Assembly (NCBI GenBank): GCA_905182995.1
Contig: CAJJDP010000038.1
Span: 44,565 to 94,490 of the forward strand
Source of the DNA: Paramecium octaurelia
Lineage: Eukaryota; Ciliophora; Oligohymenophorea; Peniculida; Parameciidae
DNA length: 49,926 bases
Direction: 5' to 3'
The notes under the pieces are model-generated. The model saw only the letters and a program-made list of their open reading frames with translations. It had not been told where the DNA came from and did no database searches. The position numbers were made by a program, and so were the translations under genes. Positions 1-12,129 of this stretch are shown here, one piece after another; position 1 is the first letter of the stretch, and the number at the start of each line of letters is the position of its first letter.

Positions 1-413
1 AAAACAAAAATTACATATTTCTTACCCTTTTTTACTTCATTTAAAAATAGATGAAAGGAAATTTATACAATAATTTAACGGATCTAACGACTAATAACAA
101 ATCTTTTAATATTCTAAGAAAAATAAAGCGATAAAATATTAAAATTATCCAGTTAAAAAAGAAAGGAAAATGATATTTTGACAGTTAATTCGTTTTGAAT
201 TTTAATTTCAAAAAAATAAAATTTGATTAGAACAAATGTGAGTTGTATTTTAATATATTGATTAGATTGGATAGAAAGAATGTTATTATTTAAGATGTAA
301 TTGTATTGTAAGAGTTTGTTGTTATTAGAGGAGATTCCCAAATGATTTAAAGTGATACAATAAAATTGGAATTATATTAATAATTTGAAATAAACACATC
401 TTATATTGAATGA
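1..413 (+). CDS. 3' end of an unrecognised gene, cut by the window start
   Basis: Two successive plus frames read like protein with TAA/TAG as Gln. The first runs to about 178 and contains FKIDERKFIQQF-like text; the second runs from about 180 to the TGA at 411-413 and is rich in charged residues (NKCELYFNILIRLD). The frames differ by +1. The only GT...AG pair giving the right shift is 152-230 (79 nt), much longer than other introns here, so a one-base sequence error or real frameshift is equally possible. It ends 38 nt before the end of a convergent minus gene. The minus frame over this stretch is also open, so strand is probable, not proven. Function not recognised. Confidence 0.45.
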
Positions 414-451
414 TATAAATAAACACATTAATATATTTCTATCATTCATTA

Positions 452-1250
452 TCAAACTGGTATATTCTCCAACAATTTTATTTTAGAGTTATGAGCAATA
501 ACAACACATGGATATAATTGTTATGATGTATCTATATCCAACTACTAATAATCTTTATTATATTTACAACACATGTTGCTTATGGATTATTCTATCTACT
601 CCATTTAATGTATTTATGTTCAATACATACTTCAATTATTATTATATCATAATTTGTAAATGTAAATGATAATTACTTACCATATATCTCTTTGTTATGA
701 TGAGAATAAGTACAACCACCTTATGATATTAAATATGTTCTATAAATAATATAATTATATACCCATACCCAGTTTAATAACAACTTACGTAATTATTTTT
801 CTATATAATCTCTCTAAATCCAATTCCAACCATAAAATATGATCCATTAAGTATTTAGAATGCAAACTATATTTTCCCAGTCTTTGGAATTGCTTATTCA
901 AAAAGACAAAAATACCAACTACCACTATTACTAACTTCTGCCACTAATTTTGCACCTTCAGTTACTTAACAATTACCAGACTTATAAGTATTTGAAAATT
1001 ATAATGATTCGTTATATTATTAAATCTAAAAATAATATTATAAATATACTTTTTCTAATTCAATTCTATTTTATTTTTCTTACTCTAACACTACCCCATT
1101 CATTTTATCAACTTTCCTTAATGCTTCTTTCAATCTTTTTAATTTAAATTTTTATTAAATTATTAGTAGTAGAATAATAGATATAATTTAGATTAACCAA
1201 CTCTTCAGACTTTAAATAAATACACCTCTAGTCAAGCCCTATTGACAATA
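452..1250 (-). CDS. coiled-coil / SPRY-like domain protein, C-terminal part
   Basis: Read on the minus strand from about 1250 down to the TGA at 454-452. A charged coiled-coil stretch (KEALRKVDKMNG, EQEKQNRIELEK) leads into a beta-rich domain with SGSWYFCLFEQAIPKTGKI, FMVGIGFREIIQKNNYV, TYSHHNKEIYG, EVCIEHKYIKW and a terminal DIDTSQQLYPCVVIAHNSK. Two introns join these exactly: 740-762 (23 nt) and 542-567 (26 nt). This motif order matches a SPRY-like domain I recall from many Paramecium coiled-coil proteins; the family call is from memory. These are presumed protein-binding modules. The 5' end lies in or beyond the block duplicated at 1233, so the start is not resolved. Confidence 0.65.
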
Positions 1251-2564
1251 AAAATCAATAAAGTATAAAGAGGATCATTATTTCTCAGATTACCAAAAAC
1301 TACTATTTCTTATAAAAGAACATAAGAAAACGGAACTGGAAAAGAAAAATCTTAGCTAATTCAATAAAACTTTGAAAAATCCAGAACTTCGATGTTGATA
1401 TCATCGTTAAGAGGAAATAAAGATAAGTTGACGAATAATCAAGTCACAATAATTCGCAGCATGTTCAATTTTAAGAATTAAAATCGATTCAATGTTTATC
1501 GCTAAATAATGTAGCCCATTGATCTGTAAATACTATACTTTGGAAGAATACAAATACCTCTAATACTTTAAATATTAACAAAGCCATCAGCTAAGTGATT
1601 AGATTAAAAGATTAATAAAAAACAAGGACATCTGTTATTTCTAAATTATTTCCATACCATGGTGGGACCACATGGATAACATTTAATATCTTAGTAGGTT
1701 AATTTAATCCAAGGTGCAAGTGAGATAAGATTTTCTAAACCGTCTACCTATTACTACTATATTAGGGAAATTTAATTGTCTGTCATATTTTAATCATAGT
1801 CTATCTTTCCATTAAGTTGGTTCTGCATATTGGAAGGACTATGATATTATTGAGGATATTAAAATTTAACCAATATAAATTTTAAAGGTTAGCTGAAGGT
1901 GCCATAGATAACTTTATGTAATTGCAAGGGAAAATAGATTTTGAAAATCCTCAATTATCAAGGACTATGCATTACCAATCCTAAAATAATTTGTCCACAT
2001 AGTGGTTTTTCGCTTTTGAATTTTTTAGTATATCTAATATTGATGCTTAGCATAATTTTTAGATTAAACTTAAGGTTTATACCATATTCATTCAGCGTTA
2101 AATAGGCAATATTTGGAAAAGATAATTGTAGATTTGATCGAGCACCTCTTAATTGAGTACCGGAGATAATTGCAGGTTTTATTGACACAAATAAATAAGA
2201 TATTTAATGAGTAGGAATAGTGTTTCATGAATTATAGACAAGTAAAATAGTTTAGAGCATAATTATTGTTAAAATGCTCGCTCTGAATTATAGCAATTAG
2301 GAATAGATCCTGCATCAGTAGATCTAGTCACATTATTACATTATTGATGTTTTCTGATCCATATAAGAATTAGATGTAGGAGACTGCTTAGATCAACATT
2401 TTATTGATGAGTAATCCTTTATCGCAAATGCACAAATTAAAAAATCTTTATCTAGAAAAGATATTAATTTTTACTGGAATTAAAAATCGCTCATACATAC
2501 TATATGAATAAACATCAATTTTTGTGTGAAAATATTTACCTTAATTAAAATTGTGCCATATTTA
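1233..2564. repeat. 1332-nt exact duplicate, copy A
   Basis: Identical by eye to 2567-3898 (offset 1334), separated from it only by one t and a single N at 2566. Flanking sequence diverges immediately at both ends. This is the signature of two contig ends that overlap but were not merged, with a one-base gap symbol inserted. A real tandem duplication would not require an N. Confidence 0.95.
1489..2260 (-). CDS. unrecognised minus gene, partial, copy A
   Basis: Minus coding from about 2260 to the TGA at 1491-1489. Exons are joined by GT...AG introns at 1950-1975 (26 nt) and 1839-1870 (32 nt). Text includes SNLQLSFPNIAYLTLNEYG, then hydrophobic stretches near the end (LITQLMALLIFKVLEVFVFF) suggesting a membrane segment. 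One in-frame TGA near 1785 is unexplained and may sit in a further intron. The true start is not seen; the apparent Met at 2188 is a GTG codon. No family recognised. The same gene recurs at 2823-3594 in copy B. Antisense frames are also open, so confidence is limited. Confidence 0.4.
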
Positions 2565-2565
2565 T

Positions 2566-2566
2566 N
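2566..2566. other. single-N assembly gap 1
   Basis: One undetermined base lies between the two exact 1332-nt copies. Confidence 0.95.
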
Positions 2567-3898
2567 CAAGCCCTATTGACAATAAAAATCAATAAAGTAT
2601 AAAGAGGATCATTATTTCTCAGATTACCAAAAACTACTATTTCTTATAAAAGAACATAAGAAAACGGAACTGGAAAAGAAAAATCTTAGCTAATTCAATA
2701 AAACTTTGAAAAATCCAGAACTTCGATGTTGATATCATCGTTAAGAGGAAATAAAGATAAGTTGACGAATAATCAAGTCACAATAATTCGCAGCATGTTC
2801 AATTTTAAGAATTAAAATCGATTCAATGTTTATCGCTAAATAATGTAGCCCATTGATCTGTAAATACTATACTTTGGAAGAATACAAATACCTCTAATAC
2901 TTTAAATATTAACAAAGCCATCAGCTAAGTGATTAGATTAAAAGATTAATAAAAAACAAGGACATCTGTTATTTCTAAATTATTTCCATACCATGGTGGG
3001 ACCACATGGATAACATTTAATATCTTAGTAGGTTAATTTAATCCAAGGTGCAAGTGAGATAAGATTTTCTAAACCGTCTACCTATTACTACTATATTAGG
3101 GAAATTTAATTGTCTGTCATATTTTAATCATAGTCTATCTTTCCATTAAGTTGGTTCTGCATATTGGAAGGACTATGATATTATTGAGGATATTAAAATT
3201 TAACCAATATAAATTTTAAAGGTTAGCTGAAGGTGCCATAGATAACTTTATGTAATTGCAAGGGAAAATAGATTTTGAAAATCCTCAATTATCAAGGACT
3301 ATGCATTACCAATCCTAAAATAATTTGTCCACATAGTGGTTTTTCGCTTTTGAATTTTTTAGTATATCTAATATTGATGCTTAGCATAATTTTTAGATTA
3401 AACTTAAGGTTTATACCATATTCATTCAGCGTTAAATAGGCAATATTTGGAAAAGATAATTGTAGATTTGATCGAGCACCTCTTAATTGAGTACCGGAGA
3501 TAATTGCAGGTTTTATTGACACAAATAAATAAGATATTTAATGAGTAGGAATAGTGTTTCATGAATTATAGACAAGTAAAATAGTTTAGAGCATAATTAT
3601 TGTTAAAATGCTCGCTCTGAATTATAGCAATTAGGAATAGATCCTGCATCAGTAGATCTAGTCACATTATTACATTATTGATGTTTTCTGATCCATATAA
3701 GAATTAGATGTAGGAGACTGCTTAGATCAACATTTTATTGATGAGTAATCCTTTATCGCAAATGCACAAATTAAAAAATCTTTATCTAGAAAAGATATTA
3801 ATTTTTACTGGAATTAAAAATCGCTCATACATACTATATGAATAAACATCAATTTTTGTGTGAAAATATTTACCTTAATTAAAATTGTGCCATATTTA
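2567..3898. repeat. 1332-nt exact duplicate, copy B
   Basis: Second copy of 1233-2564. It carries the same minus-strand gene at about 2823-3594. The likely true locus has this block once. Confidence 0.95.
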
Positions 3899-3926
3899 CT
3901 TGGATTTTAGAAGTGGCATTCTAATT

Positions 3927-4498
3927 TCAACAAGATACATATAATTTTGAGATTCTAACCTTACTAAAGATATCAATTTTCACTTATTGTAGAATATTTA
4001 ATTCTAGGTCTAAATCAAAGGAATGGTTCTTCTTTCTATCCTTACCATCTATAAATTAAACCTCAAAATCAAGAATTTCATTTATTAGTTATTAATTTTA
4101 TTTTTGATAATTCTTAGTCAAAAAAAAGACATCTTATTGATATAATATAAACAAATGAATTGTAAATTGAAGTGAATAAATTTTGAATTTAAATCCTTTA
4201 ATGTATTTAATTAGATCGATTTTTAGGACTTATCATTGTAAAGAATCATGGTAATTTGTTTGATGTTAAGAAACTTCAATCAAAATTAATATGTCTTTCT
4301 ATTTGTGAACCAACAAATTTAATAATTTGTTCATTATCTAATGGTTAGAAGAGCCAATTGTCTAGAATTTTAGATTATTTTCATATCAAGAATAGCTCCA
4401 AGGACCATTTTGATTTAAAAAAAAAACACTATCGAGACACCAAATTCTTTAGTTTCTGAATAGATTGTTATTATGAATTTATTTTTTAATTTATTCAT
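3927..4498 (-). CDS. unrecognised minus gene
   Basis: An ATG at 4498-4496 opens MNKLKNKFIITIYSETKEFG. The body includes WLFQPLDNEQIIKFVGSQIE and then a long frame with YIKGFKFKIYSLQF, NQQLINEILDFEVQFIDG and HSFDLDLELNILQQVKID, ending at the TGA at 3929-3927. The segments are in different frames, so several small introns or indels must be invoked, and I could not place GT...AG pairs for all of them. Composition (D, E, K, N, Q rich) supports this strand. Function unknown. Confidence 0.45.
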
Positions 4499-4499
4499 A

Positions 4500-5100
4500 A
4501 TTATAATACTTTCACTTTATAACAATCTATAATAAAAGTTATATTTATATTGTTTTTCAAATTATATAATTCAACAAAAATTTAGGGCTTTTTATCAATA
4601 TAATTGAAACCCTTTTGTTTTGAGATTATTTTTTGTTTAAGTTTGATAAATGTTAATAATAATATTAATGTAAATCATCCTTATTTAATATTAACTCAAG
4701 TTTGAACTTTTAAATATAAATTTAATATTTCTATTAAGTTAAATAAGTAATCTAGGCAATATCACCTAAATAATTAATTTATTCTACTTTAAGAGCAAGT
4801 CCTAATTTCTAATTTGGTAAAAAATAACCTAATCTTATTCAAGTTGCTGTTCACTTTTCAAAATTTTTAATATGAATAATCAAAATAAAACCTTAAACTT
4901 GATTTGGACCATTACTACTGCTGATAAATATGTTAATATGAAAACCTTAAATTTTCACTAATGTATTTCAAAAGATTGCTTATAGGATGCATATTTTAAC
5001 ACACCTTGTAATTGCAGATTTTATCAAATTATTTGTACTGTCATAATCTCATTTTACTTTTCACATTCAAACTTATCAATCTAGTTACATTTTTAGAACT
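4500..5100. other. mostly AT-rich, no resolved gene
   Basis: Strongly AT-rich, with short frames on both strands. A plus frame starting at 4872 is TGA-free for about 226 codons, but its later part is the hydrophobic mirror of better minus-strand coding at 5130-5560 and I do not accept it. The beginning of that frame (NMKTLNFHQCISKDCLQDA) remains possible. Confidence 0.3.
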
Positions 5101-5129
5101 TTTTCAATAATTTATTCCTTTTAGTCAAT

Positions 5130-5560
5130 TTAATTATTTTCCTGCTACTTTGTAAATTTATATAGATCTTTCATAAACCTCTTTAGGTCTAAAACAGATT
5201 GTAATTACCTTAATCTTGGCAGCTAATCTGGATAAATTTTATTTACTATATAGAATCCAATTTTTTTTTATTTATTGCCTTTATTTAGTTTCTGGATCAA
5301 TTCTTCTTTTCATGTATACCTATTACTCTTCCGAATCTCCTTCATCAAAAAAATTCTCATTCATCTGAGTAATATATAAATTTATTATTCAATTCTAAAT
5401 TTACCTTCTATTCTGTTACAAATACTCCTATATTTTCATTCTTAAATTCTTATTTTTATTATCTCTTTTACAAATATGCATGTTCCTCATCATCAAGTTC
5501 ATTAATTCTTTATCACTTAATCTTCCTTTTTCTCATATCCATATGAAGATTATGAAAGAC
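5130..5560 (-). CDS. unrecognised minus-strand exons
   Basis: Minus frames with clear coding composition: DDEEHAYLQKRQQKQEFKNE, then DEGDSEEQQVYMKRRIDPET, KNWILYSKQNLSRLAAKIK and ICFRPKEVYERSIQIYK. A 40-nt GTAAAT...CAG intron in the middle would keep frame, but it is longer than the others here. Start and end were not found. No family recognised. Confidence 0.4.
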
Positions 5561-7131
5561 TATTAAGCATAGAGTAGAGCAATCTAATCAATTTGCAACT
5601 TGAGTTTTGCTTGATATATTTTTATAATCTATGACTGAAATTATAAAATTCAATCTGCACTTTAATATTGTGAAAATTAATTCATTCAATATAGAGAAAT
5701 TTGGCAATCATTTATGAATCAAGCTAAAAGTAGAAGTATTAAAATAAAAAGTATATGAGGATCAGAAAGATGAACAAGCAATAAAAAATATTGGATTTGC
5801 TAAAATTCTTTATCAAAGTGTTAAAACTAATAAGTAAATTTGAAAAGATAGGAGTTTGGGTATATTTTGATATTTATATTAATCCTGCCTATATGATTTT
5901 ATAAATAGTAAATCTGCAGGTGATCATTCTTCTTTTGGTTCAATTATTAAACATATTCAAAAATGTGGACTTATTCATAATTGATTTATTATATTAATAA
6001 ATTTTGTAACCAAATCTGATTAAAATTTAAAAGAGATTAACAAGGTGTGAAATTATGGCTGACATAATCATGAAACAATTTTCACCTAAATTTATGATCC
6101 TACTCCTGCATTTTATAATTAGCTCACTTTATAAATACATAAATACTCTTCTTTATTATAATAAAGTTTAATTAGTATTCATGTAAATTTCTTTCTCTAT
6201 CACCAATCTAAGGTGTCTATTATATTTACCTACAATCATCCAATCAAATAACTTCCCTCAAACATCTAATCCACTACTAGAATTAAAAAATAGAAATTTC
6301 TAGTTTCCATTCATTTTTCCATCCTTAGTATTAGGTCACTCCTTGTTTTCCATATGAAACTATTTAGTATCAAATTTTTTGATCTCAATCAACGTTAGCT
6401 ATTTTATGAATTTAGAAACATTTCTGTTTCTTGGGATTAATCTTCCCATTACATATTTATTTTTATTTATCTAAGGCTTAAATGAGAATTCAGTGTAAAA
6501 AAATAAAATGCTAAAAATTGAGGTAAAAATTATTTTCATGTAAATTTTTTTATAAGCAATACTAAAATCTTGGTGAAATGCTAAGTTTTGAAACTCAAGT
6601 GGGTAGATGAATTCCCTACATTGTTATTATTGGATTAGCAAATGTTTAGAAACGATTATTGCAATTTTTACCAAACTTTGACTCAAAGCTTACGAAGTGA
6701 TAACCGAATAAAATGGTTATTAAAAAAAATGAGTTGGGAGGTGAGATTACATTTTGAAATTAAATTCCAAATTTACACGAATTTTCAAAAAGTCAATAAG
6801 CTAACATAATTGTATTTAATCAAATTAGAATGCTTATTTTGTTAACTTTTCATTTTGTAAGCCTATTTTTATCAATGTTCTACAAATTGGTGTAAATTAT
6901 TAGCTTGTGCCTAATTTTTCGAACGAACTAAATGAAAACGAGTAGTTAACGAGTATGAAATAGAGAATTTACTTTTGAAATCTAATGCTTATTTAGAAAT
7001 AGTCAATAAAGTCAGGTTGGATGATGAAAGTAACTGCTTATTGTCTGATAGGTAGTATTTTGATTTTGGTGCTTTCACATTCCGTAATATAGTTAATAAA
7101 TTATGATCAGTTTGTAGCCTCACAATCCGAG
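5560..7131. other. unresolved coding remnants
   Basis: Short plus-strand pieces read well but in different frames: EVLKQKVYEDQKDEQAIKN near 5740-5840, LYDFINSKSAG and CGLIHN near 5900-5985. Around 6520-6945 a plus frame stays open for about 140 codons, and minus frames there are also open. No complete gene could be assembled. Confidence 0.3.
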
Positions 7132-7548
7132 TCACGCTAATTTCAGTAAAAATTTTATTTTAACGTTATTTTAAAAGGTCTTTGAGCTGTAAAGATTTTA
7201 TTTCATATTTTGAAATTTCCTATATTTCTCGATAAAATAATCAAATACTGAAGTTTGTCTCCTAAAATCTGTCTCTTTTGTAACTAAACCTTATTTTATG
7301 GTAAAAAAGTAAGAGTTATATGTGATTGACTAACTTGGCTGAGAAAATGGAAATAACAAATTTAAGATATTTAAAAATCTCTCTGTCTTTCTATCTTTAC
7401 TTTTTACTATTCTTCTAATTGAAGAATTGAATAGAATAAAAATCTCATAAAGTTTTACTTTTTCTAAATTAAACAACATTGCATAATAAATATTAGATTG
7501 GCATCTCAGGTACTTCCCTTCTACATAAAGAGTTAAATTAATTGACAA
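7132..7548 (-). CDS. hypothetical protein, 138-codon open frame
   Basis: A single uninterrupted frame on the minus strand from an ATG at 7548-7546 to the TGA at 7134-7132, with several TAA/TAG read as Gln. Charged, protein-like text: EGKYLRCQSNIYYAM, RRIVKSKDRKTERFLNILN, TKETDFRRQTSVFDYFIEKY. No signal peptide or domain recognised. It may be one exon of a larger gene, since the frame upstream of the ATG also looks coding. Confidence 0.5.
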
Positions 7549-8399
7549 AAGTTAACTTCTATTGTTAATGCAGCCAAGTTATCTATCTAAAACCCAAATA
7601 ATCAGCTCTTATTTTATTTTTCTTGATATAGACTACTATTTACCAAATAATTATGATTAAATCTTATATTTATTATTCCATTAGTTGCACCTAATTACTC
7701 TTCCTTTTGATATTAAAAAAAGACTTTGGTTAAATGATTACTTTTATGAGAAAATCTTATTAGAATCTTTCTTCTTATTATACCATAAATATTATCCGTT
7801 AAATCTGAATTAATTTATTAGAAATAAAAGCTTTGCTCATCAAGTAAACCATTAGTACTATTTCAATTAAGTTTATCACTCCAACCCTTTCAGCAGTATG
7901 ATCAACTAATCATTTAAAAGAATATCAAGGTCGAACATCATATAAATGTCTATACCATAAGGGATAAATCAAGTAGAAAATGAAGATTCCTTGCATAAAC
8001 TTCCTTAAATTTTTCTGCAAATCCTTTTTTAACTTATATAATTCGTATTATGTAAATCTTATATTTGTAATTCTCAATAGGCACTGCAGCAATATAAAGA
8101 ACTATCTTTGTTATTTTCCTTTTATGTTCCAATATTTAAACAGCTGTTGATGCCTATTCTGACTTAACTCTATGCAGACATTGAATTTTTAGCACTTTCT
8201 TCTCCCACTTAGATTTTTGATCAAGGTTTATAAGAACTATAGAGATCGTGACTAAGAGATTGGCTGTGTTCTTAGACGAACTTTTAGTATAAAAATACTA
8301 AATTTATTGTGAGCCTGTACAAAGCTCATGATAAACTTGCTTTAAACAAGGCTGTCCTGGCTAAGATTAGATCTTGATTTATTGTTGGTATCATATTGA
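7549..8399. other. no resolved gene
   Basis: Mixed AT-rich sequence. A short plus stretch near 8310-8370 reads YKAHDKLALNKAVLAKIRS before a TGA, suggesting an exon, but I could not connect it to a gene. Confidence 0.3.
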
Positions 8400-8615
8400 T
8401 TATCTAGTTACTTCAGTTTTAACTCATCAAAATGTAAAAATTTTATTAAAGATTTGAACCGAATTTTATATCTATTTCCTTTCAATAGAGATATTCTTTA
8501 TAGGACTCAGTCAATTAAAGAATTTTTTGATAAGTTATTACCTATATGTCAATACCTATTTCAATTTTTTGAAGAATTTAAAACCAACATAATTCTTATT
8601 GAAGAGAGGATATGA
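8400..8615 (+). CDS. exon of an unrecognised plus gene
   Basis: A plus frame ending in TGA at 8613-8615 reads KDLNRILYLFPFNRDILYR and SIKEFFDKLLPICQYLFQF, then EEFKTNIILIEERI. Composition is coding-like. No upstream start was found; it may belong with the short exon near 8310. Confidence 0.3.
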   Translation, partial: LSSYFSFNSSKCKNFIKDLNRILYLFPFNRDILYRTQSIKEFFDKLLPICQYLFQFFEEFKTNIILIEERI

Positions 8616-9794
8616 CTATTAACACAGACTAAGTTTAAGGATTTTCTTCATTAATTTTCAAAATTCAATACTTAACAATCATCAAAATATAAAATGTTTT
8701 AATGCTCATGTATGAAACCCTGGCATGTTAGAGTTTGATGTGCATTTGACAGCAAACCTTCATTCATTATACCCTATTATCTTTAATCAAATTAAAATAT
8801 AATATCTTTTTTTGTGAGGTCGTGTAAATAATGTACATTCTTTAGATGAAACAGAAAGACCTAACTTGGACAACATGCGAGCCCTATTTCAATTTTAATA
8901 ATCCTATAAACAATGAAAATAAAAACTGATCTCAATTCCATCAAGCAAAATTATTGAATGCCAACTCTCTTTCAAGTATTATCTTAAGGATTTACTTAGC
9001 ATCATTCTTCTGCAATTAGTTATATCTCGATCATTCAAGGGATAAAATTATGCTAATCATGCCTACAATATCATTATCCATGTGGGTTTTACTTTTTGTC
9101 TTAATAAATATTTTCCATTTAGCCTCAATTTACAAAATTATTAAATTTGATTACTAGGTTATCCTTCAGATCATTTAAACTAACCTAATAAGTAAATTCT
9201 AAATGTTTGAGTTGTTTTTCTAATTATATTATTTTTAATCTTCTCATTCTTAAGGAAGATCATGATTTTAAAATTGAGAATTTGCTATCATGTAATTCTG
9301 AAAATCAAGATCAAAAGACGAGACTTCTTTCCTGCATATCATATTTATTATTAGATTTAACTTAAACTATTATTTTGAATGAGTTTCTTTTTCTTAACTT
9401 ACGAGATATAGAAGTCTAAAACCTATAAATTTGAAAGTCCTCAGTATTGAAAAATGATAGAACAAATGCCATAAAGGAGTAATGTTTCTATTTTCAATGA
9501 ATTTATATAATATATTATGCTTCAAATTTTCTCAGTTGTAATTTAATAATCTTACAAGTTTTTTAAATACATAATGACATATTATGCTCAATTCTTAGAA
9601 GTAGTTCACCCTTGAAATGATCAAAAAAAATAAAAACCTGTAATATCTTTTATACATTAATATGGCACCATGTCTTTTCTTTTTCTTCAAATCTGCTTGA
9701 AAACTTCTACCATTTTTTCATCTACTAATGCTACAAGTATTTGAATGATCATTGGCTAATTCTAATTCATTCCTTTAGGTTACTAAGTTAGCCA
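8616..9794. other. no resolved gene
   Basis: AT-rich with short frames on both strands. Nothing could be supported as a gene. Confidence 0.25.
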
Positions 9795-10715
9795 TCAAAT
9801 TGTGAGCACCCAGAGTGTCTTTCTCTCATAATATAGCATCTCATTCGCTTATGCATTATAGGTACGCCACTACTTCGCATTTATTGCTTCGTCAATCCCT
9901 CTTACCTTTAGTATCTAAATTCCTTCTACTTAATTCTTTATTTCAAGACTCTACTCAAAGTTCCACTATCCTAAGATTTAATACTCCTATCATTTAACAA
10001 GGCTCAAACATTATATGAAGTATTTTTCAGATTTTAGATGTTATCTATAGGGTTGGTCTTCATCTGATACTTCTCATAGAGTGTTCTATCAGTCTAGCCT
10101 TTTGTTTGTTACTTGTGATTTAATTCTAAAATATTCTAATTATCTTGCGATTCCTTTATGGTAGCATATGATTTGTTTATTGTGGTTACGATTGGCTTCT
10201 TAATTTCGTTCTTTTTCATGGCTTATAAAGAAATTGGATCTACCATCTTTCTAACTACATATTCTTCTTTACATCAGTCTTATACACTTTTTCAATTTGA
10301 AGTTTGTTGTTGGGTTATCCTCGAGTGTTTCTGCATTCCTCATTAGTATCTTACATTATCTCCACACTCTATATCCAAATCGATTATTGAGTTTACCTAG
10401 GCAATTAGCTAGGCCTTCATGCTTCCTTAATAGCCTTCCCTGATTAGAATCTAATAAGTCCCTCATGAAGTCTACCAAACATATGTTATATGTTGTTATT
10501 TTATCTCTTCAAGCCAATACTTTTTTGTTTATTATCTAAAGTTTATTTATAGAAGGGTAGAGAATATCATGTTTAGGGAATTTTTTTGAATTTAGGTACT
10601 AGTAATGAATTCTTCTCCAAAACTCTTGTAAGCAATATATCTAATTTAGTCTAATAGGTATTCTTACTCTTTCAAATTAATAATTTGGTTTTATGTTTTA
10701 GGGGATAAATTCCAT
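9795..10715 (-). CDS. hypothetical charged protein
   Basis: Minus strand from an ATG at 10715-10713 (MEFIPQNIKPNYQFERVRIP) to the TGA at 9797-9795. The central frame is long and clearly coding: VDFMRDLLDSNQGRLLRKHE, KLNNRFGYRVWRQCKILMRN, EDNPTTNFKLKKCIRLMQRR, KERNQEANRNHNKQ. A last segment reads NFEQSLEIKNQVEGIQI and RTYNAQANEMLYYERK. Junctions between the three segments imply introns I could not place exactly. Plus-strand frames here are hydrophobic mirrors. No family recognised. Confidence 0.55.
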
Positions 10716-11149
10716 TTATTAAAGAAACAGGTTAGTATATTTACTTAAATACCAACCGATGAGATTATGAATAATAGCATGATATGTCAACCAACTTTGA
10801 TGTTCATTCTTTTAGGGCATAGGATGTTACCAAATTTTGCAAGTTAAATTGAAGATTTAGGTCAAAAAAGACGCTTCTATTAGCATCAGATTTAATTCCC
10901 CCTAGGGTACGTAGATACAGAAATTAACAGTATGTTTTTAATGAGATTTTTGTTTCTATCTTTAACATTTTTGAGTGTTAAATCTGTGTTTATATTGTTG
11001 ATGAAAAAATGTCAGTAGCTAAAAGTGTAGCAGATGATGATTGATATTTATACTTCTAAAATTTAAATAAAAGACACTTGATAAGAGCTCAGAAGCTGCA
11101 TTATTACCTTTTTACTGGATAATTATAAAATTTAACTCAATAAGTAGAA

Positions 11150-11826
11150 TAATTTTGAAGAATACCAGAACTCATTTAAATTTAGTCAAAATAAATGTAT
11201 TTTTACTTTATTCGAAATTAGTACAACAAGGCTGAGGTAGCTGTATAAATTTAATAAACGATTCTTTAATAAAAAAATTACATTTACTACCTTAAAAAAT
11301 TTAAGCTTTCATTAAGTTACCTGATCCCAGATGGTTTTTATTTAAATTAAGCTAAACTCATATAAATCAACATAATCATTAAATATTTATAAATCAATAA
11401 TTATTAATATGGATATTTACATGCATCTTATAAACCTAATAAATCTCTTTAATGTAGTAAAGTTACTCAAAATTTTTAGGTTCTATTCATCATTAGATTC
11501 TAGATGAGAGAATTTAAGTTCTAATCCTTTAAATGCTCTAAGTGTACATAAAACTTGGCCCTTTATTAACTGAAAATTTGATCATAATAATATATGGAGA
11601 AATATCAAAATCTTTATCTAAGAAACATCTTAACTCTATACAAATTTAAATGAAAGAATTCTTTGACTCGACTTCAATTTCATTTCCAAGTTAAAGCCTA
11701 TTTCGACAAAATTATAGATTTCAAACACCCTCTATGAAATTTAAATTCTTGAAATCTCTAGAATAAAGAAATAAACAAGTATAACTTAAAAAGGGTTTTT
11801 TTGGACTTTCAAGCAATTAATTTTGA
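11150..11826 (+). CDS. unrecognised plus gene, 3' part
   Basis: Plus coding ending in TGA at 11824-11826. An early frame has NFEEYQNSFKFSQNKCIFTL; a later one has ILDERIQVLILQMLQVYIKL, GEISKSLSKKHLNSIQIQMK, and RNKQVQLKKGFFGLSSNQ. The two frames need at least one intron between about 11320 and 11360. No start or family found. Confidence 0.4.
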
Positions 11827-12129
11827 CTGTTAAAATGAAGAATCAAAGATAAATTAATTTTGTAATAAAAATAGCAATTCAATAAAATAAGCAAATTAAT
11901 CACTTAATTTAAACTGAGCTCCTAATAAAGATTTAATTTCCCTAACCATATTTAGATTGAGACGATGTGATTCAATGTCTAATAAGAAACTAAATAACTA
12001 CATATATATTACTTATTTTAAAATTTATACCTACTCAACTAAGTGAATATGTTTGTTTATAGTGAAGTTTCAAGTATACTGATGATTTCTTTCTTCCTTG
12101 TTTTCAAGATAAGTGGAGTAATTGACATT

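Noticed and set aside
1..100. Telomeric repeat at the window edge
   Set aside because: No C4A2/C3A3-type repeat at either end.
1233..3898. Genuine biological tandem duplication
   Set aside because: Exact identity, a lone N at the junction and two further identical cases point to unmerged contig overlaps.
9815..10346. Plus-strand ORFs at 9815-9997 and 10158-10346
   Set aside because: Hydrophobic mirror of a long charged minus-strand frame (KLNNRFGYRVWRQ and neighbours).
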